64,000 bases of DNA from Lineus longissimus (lineage: Eukaryota; Nemertea; Pilidiophora; Heteronemertea; Lineidae), in contig NC_088313.1 of NCBI RefSeq assembly GCF_910592395.1, positions 20,600,437 through 20,664,436 on the forward strand, written 5' to 3'. Under the pieces are notes generated by a model, which was not told the DNA's origin, did not search any database, and was given only the letters and a program-made list of their open reading frames with translations. This document shows positions 33,432 to 46,534 of this stretch, in pieces (the first letter of the stretch is position 1; every line of letters starts with the position of its first letter). Made by a program: the position numbers and the translations under genes.

Positions 33432-36309
33432 TTACAATCCTTTGTTGAAGTAAACACGTTCAATCGGCTTTCCCATGGATTTGATCTTTTCCTGGAGATC
33501 ATCTTCTAACTTTGATGCATGGATTGAGCTGAAAATAAAGAAAGGTTTGCTTATTCTCAGTAACATAGAATCACACCTTGTTATATTCCAATGCACCAGT
33601 GGGGCATTTGACCTATATTTACCATGTTTACAGGTTATTGAACCCTACCTTACCCAAAATGAAAGACTCTAGGATTATAAATGCCGACCCCATTGTCCCC
33701 AAGGAACGCTATTGTGAATTGGGTAACCTGTTGTTGTGTAGAGTAGAATTATGATGTGTTTGGCTAGACAAGGACTAGCTCTTCTATAAAGTGCAGCAAG
33801 GGGATGTGTGAAGGTCCTTCTGTGTATGCTGAAGAACTCTCTAGAACTTTTCAATAAAATATAGCCATTATTTCAGGGCAGAGTATTCAGGAAAGACTCT
33901 ATTTACCTTTTCTGAGGGAAGAGTGCACAACACAAAGGAGTAGCAAATAGGAGGCTAGAAAAGAAATGGTAATAATATTAGATATCAAATGGACAGTAGC
34001 CTTTCCTTGAATCACGAAATGGGGCTTTATGGAACTAAATCCAAAGCTATACATCTCCCCTCAATAGTCTCAGACGATGGTTGGGGATGAAAGGATTACA
34101 ACAGAGCTGTATGCGTCAATGGACTACCTGTCTACATGTAGTTCTGGATGCAGAAGAGCACTGTATTTATCAGTAAGTGGTTCATAGTCGTCTCAAATCA
34201 ATTCATGACCCGACAGAAACATTTTCGCAGAAACTTACAATACTCCCACAAGCCCAACTTGGTAGAATGGATTCATGATCGGGTATTTCCTTAACACTTT
34301 ACTGGTCCTCTCTAGTCTATTCATGCATATGGCCGTCAGCACTGAAAAATACCAAGATATTTAAATGCCGGTCGGTTTCAATGGCAAAGTTTGAAGCCAG
34401 GCAGTAGGACTTGCTCATGCCTTCATCTATAACATGTCAATGTATCCTTTCATTTCCCAAATGTCTGAAGTCTTCTGTTACAGGTTAGGTTACTTACACA
34501 TGCCAGGAGCTGCCATTACGTTTCTAGATATCAAAACTTCACGGATAGCTTTCTGAGCTGCCTTTTTACTCTCTCCAACGAGATTTCCATCCTCGCCAAA
34601 TACTGGTATACCATCATTTAACTCCCTGAAATCGAGAAGCGCATGGTACAACAGAGTGTTTCAAACTTTTTGGACACGCATTCCCGAAGGGAGACGTGCC
34701 CTCATTCCCTTTTAAGCATCATCACAAATGCTTGGACCCTCGCCCCCGTCTGGCATGGTTGGACCTACCACCAGCATAGCCCTTAGGATCACAAGGACAC
34801 CCAAGTAGGTCCACAGTGGCAAAGTCAGGATCCACAGCAACCTATTTTACAATGTACTCTCTTGAGAAAAGAAACTGCTTGCTCACCTACTCCTCATGAA
34901 GGGTATATTGATACAGTTGGCAGCTGCCACAGCACAAAATGGAACAAATCTGGCAAAGATTGCTGGAAAACGCTGGAAAAATTAAGAGGAATAAACAACA
35001 AGTTTGCATTAAATCATCGGTCATGTTTTGATGTTGAGGATTCCAAAATAGAGGGGCTTTTTTTAGTTGGAAGATAAGCAGAGAGGCTTGTGGTCTTTAG
35101 GTCTTTTTTGGCTGGAGCCCAGCTCTTTCCAAGGAAACCTATGGGTAACAGAACCTGATCGACGTCATGCTGCCAATTTCCTGAAGATGGGCACTCAAAT
35201 TGTCAAACACAAAAGAAGAAGCTGCTTACTTTAATCTGACTGTTGATTCCAAGAGCAGTTCCTACAGCCCCACCAGTCGCCAATACGTAAGATAAACCTA
35301 ACTGTCTGCAGAGAAACAAAGAAATGAATATTAAAGAAGAGTAGTGTCTGACAGTGCACAGCATGGCCGGTTCCAAGAGTGTGGGAGGACACCCCGCTGC
35401 TTTTTATCATCAAATACAGTCAATTACCTCAAAATTCATGGTCAGTTGCAACGATTTTCCAGTTTTTTGAAGACCGAGCTGTGACATTACATTACATCAA
35501 GGGTAACGAAGTCTGTATATATATTTGATTACGTGCAAATTCAGTTGTTTGAAACTTACGACTTGGGTATCGGGCTATCACCACTTCGGTTTGTATAGTT
35601 GACTATTGCATTGAACGTCTGATTAATCCATTGCCAAAATATCACAGCGGGTGTCGTTCTGAAAAGGAAATTGTCTATTAATACATAATACACTCCAAAG
35701 ATCCCACGCCAGGCAAATGGGTACCTCTAGACATCCAAAGCTATACGATGGTTCACACTCGGCAGACACAAGAGAAACAAACAAAACTGACTTACTTGTA
35801 AAATGTTAACATGCATCCAGTGATTGTCATATTCATTGGGACTTGCGCCGACATTCGACCAATCAACATCATCTTTTCCTTCGTATCTGGGTGATATGCC
35901 GAGTCATAAAGACTCTTTGCCTTCCATAAGTCATCTACTTTCGTACCCGGTGGTTCCTGGCATTTCCTGAACAAGAGAACAAGAACTTCCTTCAATGACG
36001 TTTAAAATATAGTTTAATATCATGCATTCCCAGCAGTTTACATCATTACTTAAACAAACAAGGTGGCACACACCCACAACACCAGCTAGTGATTGACACT
36101 GGGAAAAGATGTAAAGTAACAAAATCGACCACATACCTGTAAGATTCCACTAAAGCCTTTGCCTGTTCTAACTGATCACTTGTTGCAAAAAGATTCAGAG
36201 GATTTGTGGTGATGAAGAAATGTTTGGCACGCCCTGAGTATGTGTTCTGATCATAGCGAGGCTTGTCCAGGTTGATCCTGTCTCTGAGATTATCCGACAT
36301 GCTTGTCAT
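33432..36309 (-). CDS. SFXN1/3: Sideroflexin (SFXN1/3 type), complete (9 exons)
   Basis: Exons in transcript order: 36309-36137, 35966-35796, 35658-35560, 35305-35230, 34972-34887, 34625-34498, 34341-34239, 33954-33907 and 33528-33432. All junctions are GT/AG with matching phases; 981 nt give 326 residues (human SFXN1 322). The protein matches along its whole length: [100 protein letters not shown] and the C-terminus ERVYFNKGL. Sideroflexins are multi-pass inner-mitochondrial-membrane carriers; SFXN1/3 import serine for one-carbon metabolism (family knowledge). [11 protein letters not shown] favours SFXN1/3 over SFXN2. The start may be at 36309 (MTSMSDN) or 36300 (MSDN). A TTTCAG just upstream (exon edge 36319) suggests a 5' UTR intron. 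Confidence 0.96.
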
Positions 36310-37281
36310 GGCAAGACTGCTGAAATGGTAACAGAAAAGCACTGGTTCAGTGGTTGCAAGACAAGAGGTTAGCTGACGTCTCCGGGAGTGATGTACATGT
36401 CATGATAGACAACTACACACATAATCATGGCTTGGCAAGAAAACGCACATGTTGGTCTATAAACAGGCCCGAACAAAAGACCAGGTGATGTAGAAAGCCT
36501 GGTGTGTAGGGGTCTATTATTGCCTGCACACTGCACAGTGCATGAGTGTCACTGAAGCAGTGATTATTGAATATTCATATTGAGTGACAATTGAATTATT
36601 GACTTTCACAGACCACTGCACAGTCAAAACAGGTATAACCTTTTCTATATTCATGTCATGGTAAACTCATCAAGCTGCCTGTGGAAATGAAAACAAAATA
36701 GCCTCCCCGTATACTACGCCTAGGCCTACATCATTCATCCCCTACCTACCTAGTACTAGTACTAATAGGCTCTCTTAGCGATAGTCTCTAGCATAGGCCC
36801 CTAATACTAATAGGCCTAGCCTAGTACATTTAGGCCTATTCTACCATTTGCCTATAGCCTACATGATAGGCTATCCCTATAGGCCTACATTTTACACACA
36901 TCCTATAAATGAACAGTTCATAAAATCACGCCTTAATACATGTTGTGTCGTAATTGTTGCTTGAAATGAAATTTGATTAACCACTGAAAACTTGTGCACA
37001 AACCCGCTTTTGTGGCTGGGAAGAGTGGGAAAATACACCGGAAGTACGGCCTACTAGCAGACAACCATCTGCAGAAAATGTAATTTCATTCCATTTTTTT
37101 AACAAAATTAAATAAATTACCCAATTTAAGTACAAATTTTTAAGCAACAATCTATAATTGTCTTATGTTAAGAGTCAAACATTATTTTAGTTTTCAACTA
37201 AGGAACATTCAAAAAAAATTAACTTCCAATTATATTGTAGATAATATATTTTCCGTACAGCTTGAAGTCAACGACGCCAAA
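36310..37281. promoter_or_regulatory. Divergent promoter region, sideroflexin / TMEM128
   Basis: The two start codons are 972 bases apart and point away from each other, so this interval must hold both 5' ends and probably a shared promoter. A non-coding first exon of sideroflexin is expected here because of the acceptor at 36320. I see no TATA box. CCGGAAGTAC near 37037 resembles an ETS site, a common element of bidirectional housekeeping promoters. Confidence 0.6.
36712..36890. repeat. AGGCCTA-rich degenerate tract
   Basis: This stretch repeats the palindrome TAGGCCTA and its relatives (CTAGGCCTAC, AATAGGCCTAGCCTAG, TTAGGCCTATT, TATAGGCCTAC) interspersed with CTAGTACTAGTACTAATAG. It is not a clean tandem array. 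It lies in the shared promoter region. Confidence 0.7.
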
Positions 37282-38832
37282 ATGACTTCCGCTGAAGAAG
37301 AATATGACGAAAATGTTCGTCAAAGAGTCCGCCAGAAGATGGCTAAGCATTTTTATACATCTTTGACCAGTGGTTAGTAAAGAAAAAATGTTCTTTCTTA
37401 CGAATAAAGCAAAACGGTGCCCGTGCACCATGACATTGTAGCCTTTTTCTTGCGATGAGCGAAAATTCGCGAGTACCCAATTTTCGCCAGTCCCCTTACT
37501 GGATTTGAGTGTACAAATGTTTTCTGTTTGTGTTCTGGCTTTTCTTTGTCGAAACTGTAGCCTTCAAAGGCTGATACAACTTTTCTTAGAAAATTCATAA
37601 CATCAAACATAACATCACTCTTCAGCCCTTTTTCTTTTTAATTTCAGATAGTTTTGATCCCGAGCGTAAGTATGCCTACCAGTCTCGTAAACTTTTCTAC
37701 GTTCTTTCATGAGCAAAACTGTCCCAGCTAGATCAATCATGAGTTGGCGAGTTATGCTGAATGTACACCACAAGTTACTGCACTGCCACTGGTCAAAGTA
37801 TTTGATGGATGAAGTAGCTGGAAAAATGGTTATTTATCCTGCTTGATCAAAGTTTAGTTACATTTTAAAAATTAAATCCATTTTTCTGCTCTAACCATAA
37901 ATGTTTTAATTATAGTACTCGAAAAGATAGAGAAAGATCCTGACTTCAACAAGTATTACAAAATACCTGATACAAAGCCAGAGAAACCCTGGAGTTTATC
38001 CAACATCTGCTGGCTCCTTGCAGCTGTTGGGATGTTTTACTGGACTGACTTTGCTAACACAGTCTTATATCATCCTGGGATCAACAGGTGGGTATTCTCG
38101 GTAACTAGACTCTCTCTTTGCTGCTCTTACCTGTTAACTTGTTTTTATGTAATGCAGGTAACAAAATCAGTGCCTTTCATCAAAACAAATAGATTTCTCT
38201 GCTTTCAGATAATGTTTTTCATTTGCCTTAAAAACGTTTCTTGACCAAACTCGCAAATCACATATCATGTGTTATTTGGTTATAACCTGAATTTACTTTC
38301 AAACTTTTAGGTTCTGGTTTAACATTGGTGTTGTCTGTATCAGTGTGAATGTGACCATCGCGTCCTTCCTCATAGTATGGCTCACTTGGTTCAAGAAGAT
38401 CAGCACAGATGACTGGGACAAGCTCTATCCTGCTGCCATACCCATTGCCACTGCCAGCTTTCTTATTGGATCGATTCTGTGAGTAGCATTAATGGAATGA
38501 AAGCTAGCCTTTCTGTAGCCTGTGTCAAGTGAAAATATAAATAACTAATTATTACTTGTTAAGTCTGAAAACAACTCTCATGTTTATAGTGTTCTTGCCA
38601 GCTTATGATGTGCATATAATAATGATGAGGCTCAATTGTTTTCTTTCTTTACAGTGTGAATGTTGGTCTGTGGCCCCTCTACCGAGTGTTTACTCCTGTG
38701 ATTCTCTTCGTCCTGTTCATGGGTGTGGTAGTTGTCATCGCGATGGTGCCGCCATTTTCATCAACATGTACGTCACAGAGAAAACCCGCCATCTCTACTG
38801 ATCCGGCTGCAATGGAAAAGAAGGCCACATGA
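37282..38832 (+). CDS. TMEM128: TMEM128, four-pass membrane protein, complete (5 exons)
   Basis: Exons: 37282-37372, 37648-37665 (only 18 nt), 37916-38087, 38311-38478 and 38655-38832. All introns are GT/AG and in phase; 627 nt give 208 residues (human 165). A polar N-terminus of about 65 residues (MTSAEEEYDE, KIEKDPDFNKYYKIPDTKPE) precedes four hydrophobic segments. The family signature is clear in KLYPAAIPIATASFLIG, VNVGLWPLYRVFTPVILF and LFMGVVVVIAMV, which align with human TMEM128. The C-terminus after MVPPF extends further than in human. TMEM128 is a little-studied protein thought to sit in the ER membrane; no activity is known. It is divergent from sideroflexin and may share its promoter. 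Confidence 0.93.
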
Positions 38833-39098
38833 ATGATTTTGCAATTCTGAGGAGTTATTTCGGAGTCTGTCTGACTGTTCGTGGAATACACACTTTGATG
38901 TGGCAGAGCCTGAACTTTCACTTCAAGTGTCATCATTTGATTCCTTGGAGATAGACTGTCACTAGTCTTCAGTGTAAATATTCCAGAAGGAAATGCCTGC
39001 CAAAATCTTTATATATTTTGAACAAAACGGCTGGTGGGTGTTTTTGTGTGTTACTGTTTGGTTGGTCAGAATACACTGGGTAAGATACATGTACGTGC

Positions 39099-39128
39099 AA
39101 TAAATATGTTGTATTCAAATGAAATAAA
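39099..39128 (+). promoter_or_regulatory. Two poly(A) signals of TMEM128
   Basis: AATAAA at 39099-39104 and again at 39123-39128, about 270-300 bases after the stop codon. Confidence 0.7.
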
Positions 39129-42100
39129 CTTGTTGGCTTGTTTCAGTAGCGCATGACTAGGTATCTAAATTCAGAAGAAGTATGGATTCTTTTCCTAGGG
39201 CTTGAGGAACTTATTGTAGGCATTACCACTGCATGGTTTGAGTAACCAACCTCACAAGTACTGTTTTGCGAGCTCTGTTCAGACTCAATATTGCTGGGAC
39301 ACTGGTCCCGAGCTACAAAAGCTGGTGATATTATCCCGCATTGTCCACACATTGTGATCATGAAGTCTAGTGGCTGTGATGTTTGTCCTAGGATATACTT
39401 TTATACAATATGGACCACCATCTTACCTTTGGGGCTTGTGAGTGTTGTGCATATATCTAGATTGACGGTGACCTTAGGCCTGGAATCTCGATATTTCGCT
39501 GATGATGATTTGGGCCAGACGGAAGCGTTTATCTGTATGTTGTTCACGGTGAACACAGGCCTCTTGTTCTTGTGTGTCGTCGGTTCGTCGTCCCAAATTA
39601 TACGTCCTATCAACGCCAATTAGTCTTGAGCCAATCAATCGCAGCCAGACAGACAGAAGTCCAACCAAAGCTTTGACATTGGTTCTGTTTGATCTTGACC
39701 ACAACCCTGCAGCTCATTAGGGCTGATTAGATCAACACCCTTCTTGGTTACATGAATATTCTCCAATGGAACCTCTAATATTCATAACCACATGCTGTTG
39801 ACATACCAGGCATCTCGAGACTCCTTTCATCCCGATTTTTTTGCTTCATACCATAACATAGTGCGTGGCAAGATGTCAAAGCCTGGGATCAAGATATTAT
39901 CTTGGGTCAGTAATGAATAAGTGTAAACAAGTCCTTGGTTGTTACTATGACCTCACTGACCTTCAGAGGTGTGGAAGGGAGGGCATATGTTCACACTTAA
40001 GAGGGAGATTGTAGGCAGGTATGGGATGGGAATATTGATTTCCAGTGTGCGCTTCATCCATCTCCTGTGATGGTTTCGTTGCCAACCATTTCATTCTTGT
40101 AACTTTGCAACACCAACAACTGACAACCAGTGCCAGCACTGGGGACCTTGGCATCTATCTCCAATTAACACATTTTGTGTCACGAGACGGATCCTAAAGT
40201 TCATAGACTTCCAATCACATTTGAACTTGCATCAAATGGAAAGTGTTGCAACATGCTCTGGTGCGTATTCATATGAGCCTCTTTCCTGATCAATGCCTTT
40301 AGTGGTGGACGGCTGTTGTAGGATACCGGCCGACTTGCGGAGTTGGTCTTTGATGGTTCATCATGTAATGTCAGCAACAGAGACCAACTCCACAACTTGG
40401 TGACATCCATTTCACTGCAAGAGGCACTCAGCCAGAAAGAGGCAAATTGATTTTGACGAGAGCAATGTTTCAGTATTAAGTCTTAAGTTCTCGCTAGTTA
40501 TCTACTGGTGGGGTGTGCCTATTGAGAGTTATTATTGTTAGTATGATCAGGGGATATCATGCCTGCTACCATCAGCATCTTGTATGTATAATGGACCTGT
40601 GCAGTCAGGCCTGTTAGTAGCCCATTATACGTACTCTAAGCAAGCAAAGGCCATGCTCCAAGGATGGGTGACACTGTCAGCAAGGTGAGCCCGTCCTCAC
40701 GTGCGAACACACAAGGACAGTTTTTCATTCAACCCAAGTTTGCTGCCTTTCACAGTACATTTATAGCTAATATCTGTACAAATTGTCACTGTGAAGTCGC
40801 AAATGAAGGCTGAAATAGTTAGTAAGAGAGTTGTTAATAAAATTGTGAAAACACAAATTTGGCTAAAAATGCAAATCCACCATAAAAGACTTTATTATCT
40901 GAGTGAGCCTATTAAATACAAGAATTGCATGTATACTCTAAAAAATACAAAATGTGCATGGAAAGGTGTCAGGTTTTCAGAGACCCGCCAAAAAATACAA
41001 TCCTTCCACAATAACATATGTCACGCTGAGAAGACAAATGCTGATTGGTTGGTCAGAGTCGTTACAACGTCATAAGTCCACATTTTGACAAAACCAAGCT
41101 AATGTTATGAATTTTCATAATTTTCCTAAGCGAGTTACCCTAACAGTGAGAAATGACAACAGATCACCACAGAAGCGAATTCAGACTAATTCATTAGAGA
41201 GAAAATGGTTAAATAGTCGGACTCTGACAAACCGTGCCAAGCATAACTGGAGAAGCATTTGACCAAACTTCCAAAATACACCAAGGGATTCATTTTGAAC
41301 ACCTTCAGGTGAACCAGATTCCAAACTGTTGAAAGCAGGTCAGTTTTTCAGAAGGTCTTGTCATCTTACAAAAGCCTGACATAAGTTTTGTGGAAGGAGA
41401 GTAAATATGAATGTCACCACCGGACAGTCTGAAGCCTCAAAAATCCAGATCTATCCCGGTGGCCGACACATCACCAGCAGTCAATAATTCTACAAAACTC
41501 CGCCCTAAAACGTGAAATATTCTCGAGGACGAAGCAGCAGGCAAACAATCTGCTAACATCTTCATCTCCAAATGTTTCTTTACTGTAAGAGGAAACTCAA
41601 AAATATAGAATCCAGAAGCCAATTGGTGGCAAAAATCTCAGTGCTGGTAGTCACAAATTGAATGTCAACAGAAACTGTGTGACCCATAGCACCCTAACCA
41701 AGTCCAGTGACATGTATCTGTGAACATTGCACTAAACTTGATTCTCAACACCAGACTTGCAATCATATCCAACCCCAGCCAATTCTAAAAGTCCAACTGA
41801 CCTCGTGATATTTTCATTAAGGACAATGTCATCATTTCCCTAAAGAGTTATTATTTCAGCGGAAAAAAGGCAGCACAGCGCAATGCACAGAACAGAACAG
41901 CTAACTGCATCATTGGTGAGTCATGGGTTTCCTCATCCCATTACATCATATGGCTGGTGGATTGTTTTTTTATTTGCCATGTTTTTCTAATTGTATTCTT
42001 GTGTTCTGATGATTTTAATGTATCTGTGCTGGGTTGATGGTTATCGCCATGTTTGAAAAAGTCGAGTTATGTTTCAAACTACTTGGACCATTCTCCAGCA

Positions 42101-43453
42101 AGGCTCAGAGATACGATCATTTTTGGAGAAGTGGGGGGTCACGTTCGTAAACTACATGGAGCAGTACAATGTTCTAAATACCCGTATAATCTGATTCAGC
42201 AGAGAGTCGCGCTCCAAGCAACATTTCGAACGTGCTCCAAGGCTGTGTGTTGTGAGTCGAAACAACCACAACGATCACGTCTAAAAATCGTTTGCTATTG
42301 GTAACACAGAACTTCATTCCTGTACAAAAATATAGTTGGGCCGAGTTGAAAAAATTTCTATCGAAGACTATGGAATGTGTTCATGACCTTTCCAATGTTT
42401 TAAGAACTGACTCCCTCTGGTCGAATTGTCAAACCTAACACATGTTTGCAGATCTTATTGCCAGCATGCTGCATCACTCGAGAATATTTGCACAGCCACA
42501 GCCTAGAAGTCTCGGACTACCCAAGTCCAGAGCTATAGAAGAGCAAGCCTCTGAAACCCCAAGCAAATGTTACAAGAAATACACTTGGTCTATTAAATAT
42601 AATGTTAGTATCCATATCATTAATATCAAAAAATAATTATTCAAGATGGCTGCATGCAGAGAATATTGAAATGGGACATTTTTACACAAACACTGCAATA
42701 ACTCTTGAATTAGAAAATATACAAAAAAGGACCTCACGGCAAGAGTAAACCCGACTAGAGTCACTCCTATAGTTACAGCATACACAGTCCGAATATACTG
42801 AAATGTCTTAAAGAACTATTGCCAAAATGCAAAACGACGCCCAACAAAAACTGCTCACTTAATTACGGAATTGTGCAGATTAAACACCGTATATTGACAT
42901 CAGAGGTGTCGCGGGCTAGTTGGAAAACATGGGTCGAATAAACGTAGAACATAGGGGGCAGATTGTTTGGGGTTTCCCTTCATACCCGCCAATGAATCTT
43001 CAGTAAATTTAAATTTTTTTTATCTTCTGTGCTTTGTATTAAATCAAGGACCCACGAAACCGCCTTATTGAATCCTCATCAAGCAGCCCTTGTCTGCATT
43101 TTGTCCTCTGCCCCCTCAACATCTAGCCTGCTTAATACAAACGGGTGCCATCTTGAATGTGAAACTTTACATGCAACCTACAAAGCATCCAGGTAGAACA
43201 GCGATACAACTGACAGCATCAAACAGCGTACAGCTTATAGAGAAACACGCCAGGCCACTCAACATGAACATTATATCAAGAGGAAAATTTAGTATTTTTT
43301 TGGTAAGCCTAGCTGTAGTTTATGATTATATCCATGGCTACACACGCTAAATGCTCAACTTTCAAACACAAACAGTAAAATCTGATGTTAAGACCTGATT
43401 CTCTCGATGTATTACATCAGTCTTCTGTGTCAGCTTAGTTAGTCGCAATGTTC
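39129..43453. other. Spacer between TMEM128 and the SLC3A2-like gene
   Basis: I find no gene I can support. Open frames at 39291-39623 (+), 39401-39619 (-) and 40791-41075 (+) are 70-110 codons long and look like chance. The left part of the stretch next to 43454 should contain the 3' UTR of the minus-strand gene. Confidence 0.45.
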
Positions 43454-46400
43454 TTATTCAATTCTCTCCATATTAAGATCATGCTCTTCTGGTATATCAT
43501 CAGGAGTCAGAACCTCTATGTTCAATGGCATGTTTTCTGGATCAACCTGTACATTCATTGCAAGCAGAGCATGCAATGCTTATGAATTATGTCATAAACT
43601 TGATGATGTGACCTGGCAACGCAGCGATTTCCTTCATCAAACTGGGAACTCGTGGTTGCCTTGGTAACTCACATGGAGTAGGTCAATGATGACATCATCC
43701 CCAGCTGTCAGGTGGTACCCCCATGTGGCGGGATCAAACACTATTCTGGATGTTCCTTTCAGTTCATTCTAACAAAAGCATGTGAACCGATATTTACAGT
43801 TTAAATACAATCGGACAAACTCAGCTGACACAGACTTTATAGTTAAAACTACAACTCTGACGACCAACTTTGGACATCCAATTATTAAGATTTACTTTAA
43901 ATTATACCACAACAATGTTATACTTTCTTGATAATAATAACCAGCATGCCCAAAAGATATTCTAATGCCTAAAACACCCAGAGAGATACCAAGTTACCTG
44001 TTAAATGACATTTTAAACGGTGCGAACTTTAAAGACTTCAAATTTGTCACAAAACAGCCACTAAGTTTGATAATGTTGCAAGTTGTGTGAAACTGCTCTC
44101 AAAATATCTGTCCAATTCTCCAATCTACCAAAAAAATGTACTCGTACCATCCAGTTCCCATCAAAAGGGCCAAGAATTGGACCGACTCTCGAGTATCCTG
44201 TGTTGATGAATACAATAACTGTCTCCGTTGATGAAACGCTGAAGTTTCTTATGTAGCCGAAGAATGTGCCAGTATTTTGAATAAGCTGGTCATGATATCA
44301 CCGCTGAGCGTGTGAGATAGGAGCTGAACATTATGGTCAAAATCGCGAGTTCCTACCAGGCTACTTGGACCCCACAACTATTTTTAGCTGGGTGGGGTAG
44401 TGGGGTATGTTATCAGCCTGGCTCTGGTGAAGGCCAAAGAAATAAACATCAGATTGCATCGCAGGGGCTAGACAAACTGTTTGTCTCTCTGGGAATAGTT
44501 CAGGCCCCTGGACCAAATGAAAGTAATCACGTAAAAGGGTGCTGCCTTAATGTGCAATGCCAATGAGTGACTGTTGATAAATGCTACCAGAATTGTATCA
44601 CTCACCAATCCAAACATTAAAACTCAGGGGTGGGGGGGGGGGGAGATAAAACACGATGTGGAACTTTGAATACTAGGTCTGTGACTCGCTAAGTAATGTT
44701 GATAATTTATACCTTGGACTAAATCACTTGGACTTAAGAAGCAGAGTTACTTTAAAATGAACATTATTGTGGCAATCTGAAGCCAAAATAGTTTTTTCAT
44801 CATCTACCATTTGATGTAATGGGTCCCCTAATCAGCCTGCTAACCATTCAGCATTGTAGGATTCGTTTTTATTGACTTTAAAGAATGGTATCTGCCTCAA
44901 GTAGCTGAATCAAATGCTGTACTTTTCACGCCCAGAAGAGCAAATATACATGTACACCGCTGGTGATAACATGCAGCTGTTTTTGATCACGTTAAGATGG
45001 AAATCATTCATGGTTTGATCACTTCATAAACGACTTCTTAACGGCTGTTTTATTCAAATGGTGCACAACTCGAGGATTTTATCTTGGGGAAAACAAACAT
45101 TAAAGCCACAAATGGTAGAATGTTCGGCGATTTTAGGAGTAATATTGAAAAGCTGCAAAAGATAAGGAGATGAGACAAACCAAAGAATGCCAGACTGTAA
45201 GAAACTTTTGAAAACGATACTTTTATGTCACTGAACACATTCTGCAGCTGAAGAGATTTCTTTGTTATTGAAATTAGACTCTTCAAGAAATTGAGATCGG
45301 GAAGTGAATGTCTATGAACCAGCTGACATTGGGGTTTTGGTTGAGGGATTCTGGCAGCATCCATCAACAGACAGAAAGTCAAATATACAAGTACCGCAGT
45401 AAAAAATGTGAACTTTCAATTTTGACCATGAGAACATCTCCGTCCTGGGAAATGTGACTGTCCGTATTGTCCATTCAAGTCGAGATACCATCGCAGTGGT
45501 TCAATAGATTATGATCACAGACAGTTGTACAAGCGCCCTGAGTCATCCCCTTGAATGTCCGCACAAACCTCTTAATGGCTGATGGTATTTTGCCCAAAAA
45601 TGAAATCGCATCTGTGGTAGACCGAGCATACGTATTTCAAATTGAATGCATCCCTGCAAGATGAACTGCAGTGTTGACCAATTCCCCTGAAAAGGACATT
45701 TGCCTACTTTTTGAATTGTCAACTGTCAACGAGCTCAAAAATCATCAATTCTTACAGACTATACATTAACATTTCTGCAATGGTTTCAGCCATCAGTCAC
45801 CAAGAGGTCAGGACAGTTGCTTTGAACCTTAAAAAAACACGCCAGTTTGATCGATTTGAAATTCTACACAACACAGGAAGGAGTTTGAGTTTTTGAAAAT
45901 CTCATCATCCACTGTATGTGGTGGTTTCGTGGAGAGTGAATCCTTGATGGTGTGATCAACTGTGAGAAAGTCGGACCAAAGGGCAAAATCATATTTCTGA
46001 ATTTCGTTCAATAACAATGCTTCTGCATTCACGAGAGAATTATCAAGAACACCCACGAGGATAAGATTCTTGATCTCAAACGTGGCGATGTAGTGGTAAG
46101 GTTAAAGCAAAGCTCAGAAACGAAAGGTCAAATTCAGCCAAATGATCCAGTCCCGATGTCCAGGGTAGTTTATACCTATCATGGCATATGGCAAATTGTC
46201 AGATTCAGAATGCATCAAGACAAGGAGACCAGTTGCAACTGACCTTAAAACGATTCAAACATGCTAAAGTTAGCGACATGCTGTTATTGTTTTCATGCTA
46301 GTAGCTTATCGATTTATACTTTACAAAGGTCAGAGCAAAAATCAATGGTTGCTCCGGTTTTTAACTTCTAAAGAATCCGATCAGTGACATTTGCACTGCA

Positions 46401-46534
46401 GCCTCTATCACTGTCATCAAAACAGTTTTTGAATCAAGCCTATATTTCGGCGAGCCAAATCTGACGTTAAATAACTCAATCCTCAAACCATCAGGAATAG
46501 AGAAATTAGTTCCACATATCTTAAGCATGCATCC
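43454..46534 (-). CDS. Divergent SLC3A2/4F2hc-like gene, 3' exons only
   Basis: Proposed exons in transcript order: 46534 to about 46366 (uncertain), 46074-45868, 45686-45565, 45350-45221, 44285-44148, 43768-43673 and 43546-43454 (stop TAA). From 46074 onward, splice sites are GT/AG and phases agree (0,0,2,0,0,0). The translation follows the second half of animal SLC3A2 (4F2 heavy chain), an alpha-amylase-like ectodomain: NLILVGVLDNS aligns with the LLIAGTNSSD region, GNWSTLQ with its RWCSWSLSQ, LNFLKSLISITKKS with LLSLFRRLSDQRS, and FFGYIRNFSVSSTETVIVFI with the LFSYIRHWDQNERFLVVLNF strand. Identity is low. Such heavy chains are single-pass membrane glycoproteins that carry amino-acid transporters to the surface. 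Catalytic GH13 residues were not seen. Transmembrane and N-terminal exons were not found. A generic GH13-fold protein is the alternative. Confidence 0.45.

Noticed and set aside
33761-33850. Minus-strand segment reading [11 protein letters not shown] as the missing sideroflexin exon
   Set aside because: It is not hydrophobic as expected; the correct exon is 33907-33954, which encodes [14 protein letters not shown] with matching phase.
34080-34150. Minus-strand LCCNPFIP stretch as a sideroflexin exon
   Set aside because: Every acceptor that would keep the frame leads to an early stop, and 33907-33954 fits the family exactly.
39291-39623. 110-codon plus-strand open frame and the 72-codon frame opposite it, just after TMEM128
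   Set aside because: Hydrophobic stretches are present, but there is no family match; the two frames overlap on opposite strands and neither has supporting splice context.
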